From Pseudomonadota bacterium (GTDB lineage: Bacteria; Myxococcota; Bradymonadia; UBA4248), in contig JAGACY010000097.1 in the NCBI GenBank assembly GCA_017613855.1, positions 1-7,059 of the forward strand: a stretch of DNA of 7,059 nt, written 5' to 3'. The notes under the pieces were generated by a model. The model did no database searches and was not told the origin of the DNA. It saw only the letters and a list, made by a program, of their open reading frames with translations. Position numbers and translations under genes: made by a program. Shown here piece after piece: positions 6,691 through 7,059 of this stretch. Numbering within the stretch: position 1 is the first letter of the stretch; every line of letters begins with the position of its first letter.

Positions 6691-6718
6691 AGGGTAAATG
6701 GCGAGTTTCAGCCACCCT
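6691..6718. repeat. Interrupted inverted repeat between divergent promoters
   Basis: AGGG at 6691-6694 and TGGC at 6699-6702 pair with GCCA at 6711-6714 and CCCT at 6715-6718, leaving a TAAA bulge on one side. It lies upstream of both the glycerate kinase promoter candidate and the plus-strand promoter at 6741, a position suited to a shared operator. Function is inferred from place only. Confidence 0.25.
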
Positions 6719-6740
6719 GCAAACCGAGAACAATTCATGA

Positions 6741-6769
6741 TTGACAAAGGCAGCATACGTTGCTAGCCT
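6741..6769 (+). promoter_or_regulatory. Promoter of the Cys-rich leader transcript
   Basis: A perfect -35 box TTGACA at 6741-6746 is followed by a 17-base spacer and TAGCCT at 6764-6769, which keeps the three most important -10 positions (TAnnnT). Transcription would start near 6776, about 93 bases before the small Cys-rich reading frame. Confidence 0.6.
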
Positions 6770-6776
6770 AATCATG

Positions 6777-6809
6777 CCTTTGTTGCCCGATATTGAAATC
6801 GGGTAAAGG
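6777..6809 (+). other. 5'-end hairpin of the leader transcript
   Basis: CCTTT pairs with AAAGG and, inside it, CCCGAT pairs with ATCGGG around an ATTGAA loop, with a small asymmetric internal loop between the two stems. It begins directly at the predicted transcription start. A weaker stem follows: GATTAA near 6811 can pair with TTAATC near 6848, enclosing ATTGG/CCAAAT. No T-box core sequence is present. It may stabilise the message or form part of a leader regulatory structure. Confidence 0.4.
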
Positions 6810-6868
6810 GGATTAACCATAGGGATTGGGCACTGCAGCCAAATTCTTTAATCTTACGGGGTAACCAA

Positions 6869-6952
6869 ATGAAATCAATGCTTTTTGCGATTCGAAAGAA
6901 AACAACTCACTTCAACGCACCATTTTGTGCATGTTGTTACTGTTGTTGTTAG
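6869..6952 (+). CDS. 27-residue Cys-rich peptide, probable regulatory leader peptide
   Basis: The reading frame begins MKSMLFAIRKK and ends PFCACCYCCC before TAG. Six of the last eight residues are Cys, all encoded by TGT, at positions 20, 22, 23, 25, 26 and 27. GGGG at 6858-6861, 7 bases before the ATG, can serve as binding site, and a good promoter lies about 100 bases upstream. Runs of one amino acid's codon at the end of a tiny reading frame are the mark of attenuator leader peptides, where shortage of the charged tRNA stalls the ribosome. Cysteine-responsive leaders are known upstream of sulfur genes in other bacteria. By analogy the gene past the right edge may serve cysteine or sulfur metabolism. 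A small metal-binding or antimicrobial peptide is less likely but not excluded. Confidence 0.62.
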   Translation: MKSMLFAIRKKTTHFNAPFCACCYCCC

Positions 6953-7059
6953 TTATTTGTTATTCCATATAGAATGAAGCCTGCTGAAACTTTTGTCTAC
7001 AGTTGAGTTATTATCTATTTTACAACACTCAATTTGCAAATTAACGCAGTCTGTAACCA
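6953..7059 (+). other. Region after the leader peptide, possible attenuation structure
   Basis: No gene is visible up to the right edge. TTGAGT at 7003-7008 can pair with ACTCAA at 7027-7032, and the second arm overlaps a perfect 12-base palindrome, AATTTGCAAATT, at 7031-7042. Mutually exclusive pairings of this sort would suit an attenuator linked to the Cys-rich peptide, but the stems are short and AT-rich and the downstream gene is not in the window. Confidence 0.3.

Noticed and set aside
6776..6868. T-box riboswitch before the Cys-rich peptide
   Set aside because: The conserved T-box antiterminator core and a terminator with a U-run are not present.

Overview
The window most resembles the chromosome of an anaerobic Firmicutes-like bacterium. 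The hints are a WYL regulator of a clostridial-looking type, purine-rich Shine-Dalgarno sites, oxygen-sensitive radical SAM chemistry and moderate base composition. No rRNA, tRNA, phage gene or insertion sequence is visible, so the taxonomic call is weak.

Layout: (1) 1-941, minus strand: the N-terminal 313 residues of a WYL-domain regulator that runs off the left edge. (2) 942-1316: a gene-free divergent region rich in inverted repeats. (3) 1317-5352, plus strand: a three-gene operon joined by two 4-base ATGA stop/start overlaps. Gene 1 is a secreted-type, single-pass membrane protein. Its predicted cytoplasmic tail ends in a Tyr-rich stretch and then nine tandem Cys-His-X-Ala units plus a last Cys. 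Gene 2 is a radical SAM/SPASM enzyme with a PqqD-like recognition domain at its N terminus. Gene 3 is an unrecognised multi-pass membrane protein with a soluble C-terminal domain. (4) 5353-5404: a perfect hairpin between convergent genes. (5) 5405-6544, minus strand: glycerate kinase. (6) 6545-7059: a divergent promoter region, then a plus-strand leader with a strong-looking promoter, a 5'-end hairpin and a 27-residue peptide gene with six Cys in its last eight residues. That peptide probably belongs to a gene beyond the right edge.

The main discovery is the operon at 1317-5352. By inference, the radical SAM enzyme docks on the membrane protein through its PqqD-like domain and modifies the CHXA tail, perhaps by thioether cross-linking at Cys. 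The third protein would be a membrane partner. The design recalls peptide systems in which an ACGX-repeat substrate sits beside a radical SAM/SPASM enzyme. Here His replaces Gly, and the repeat is fused to a large membrane-anchored protein. No exporter or maturation protease is visible, which fits a product that stays tethered to the cell rather than being released.
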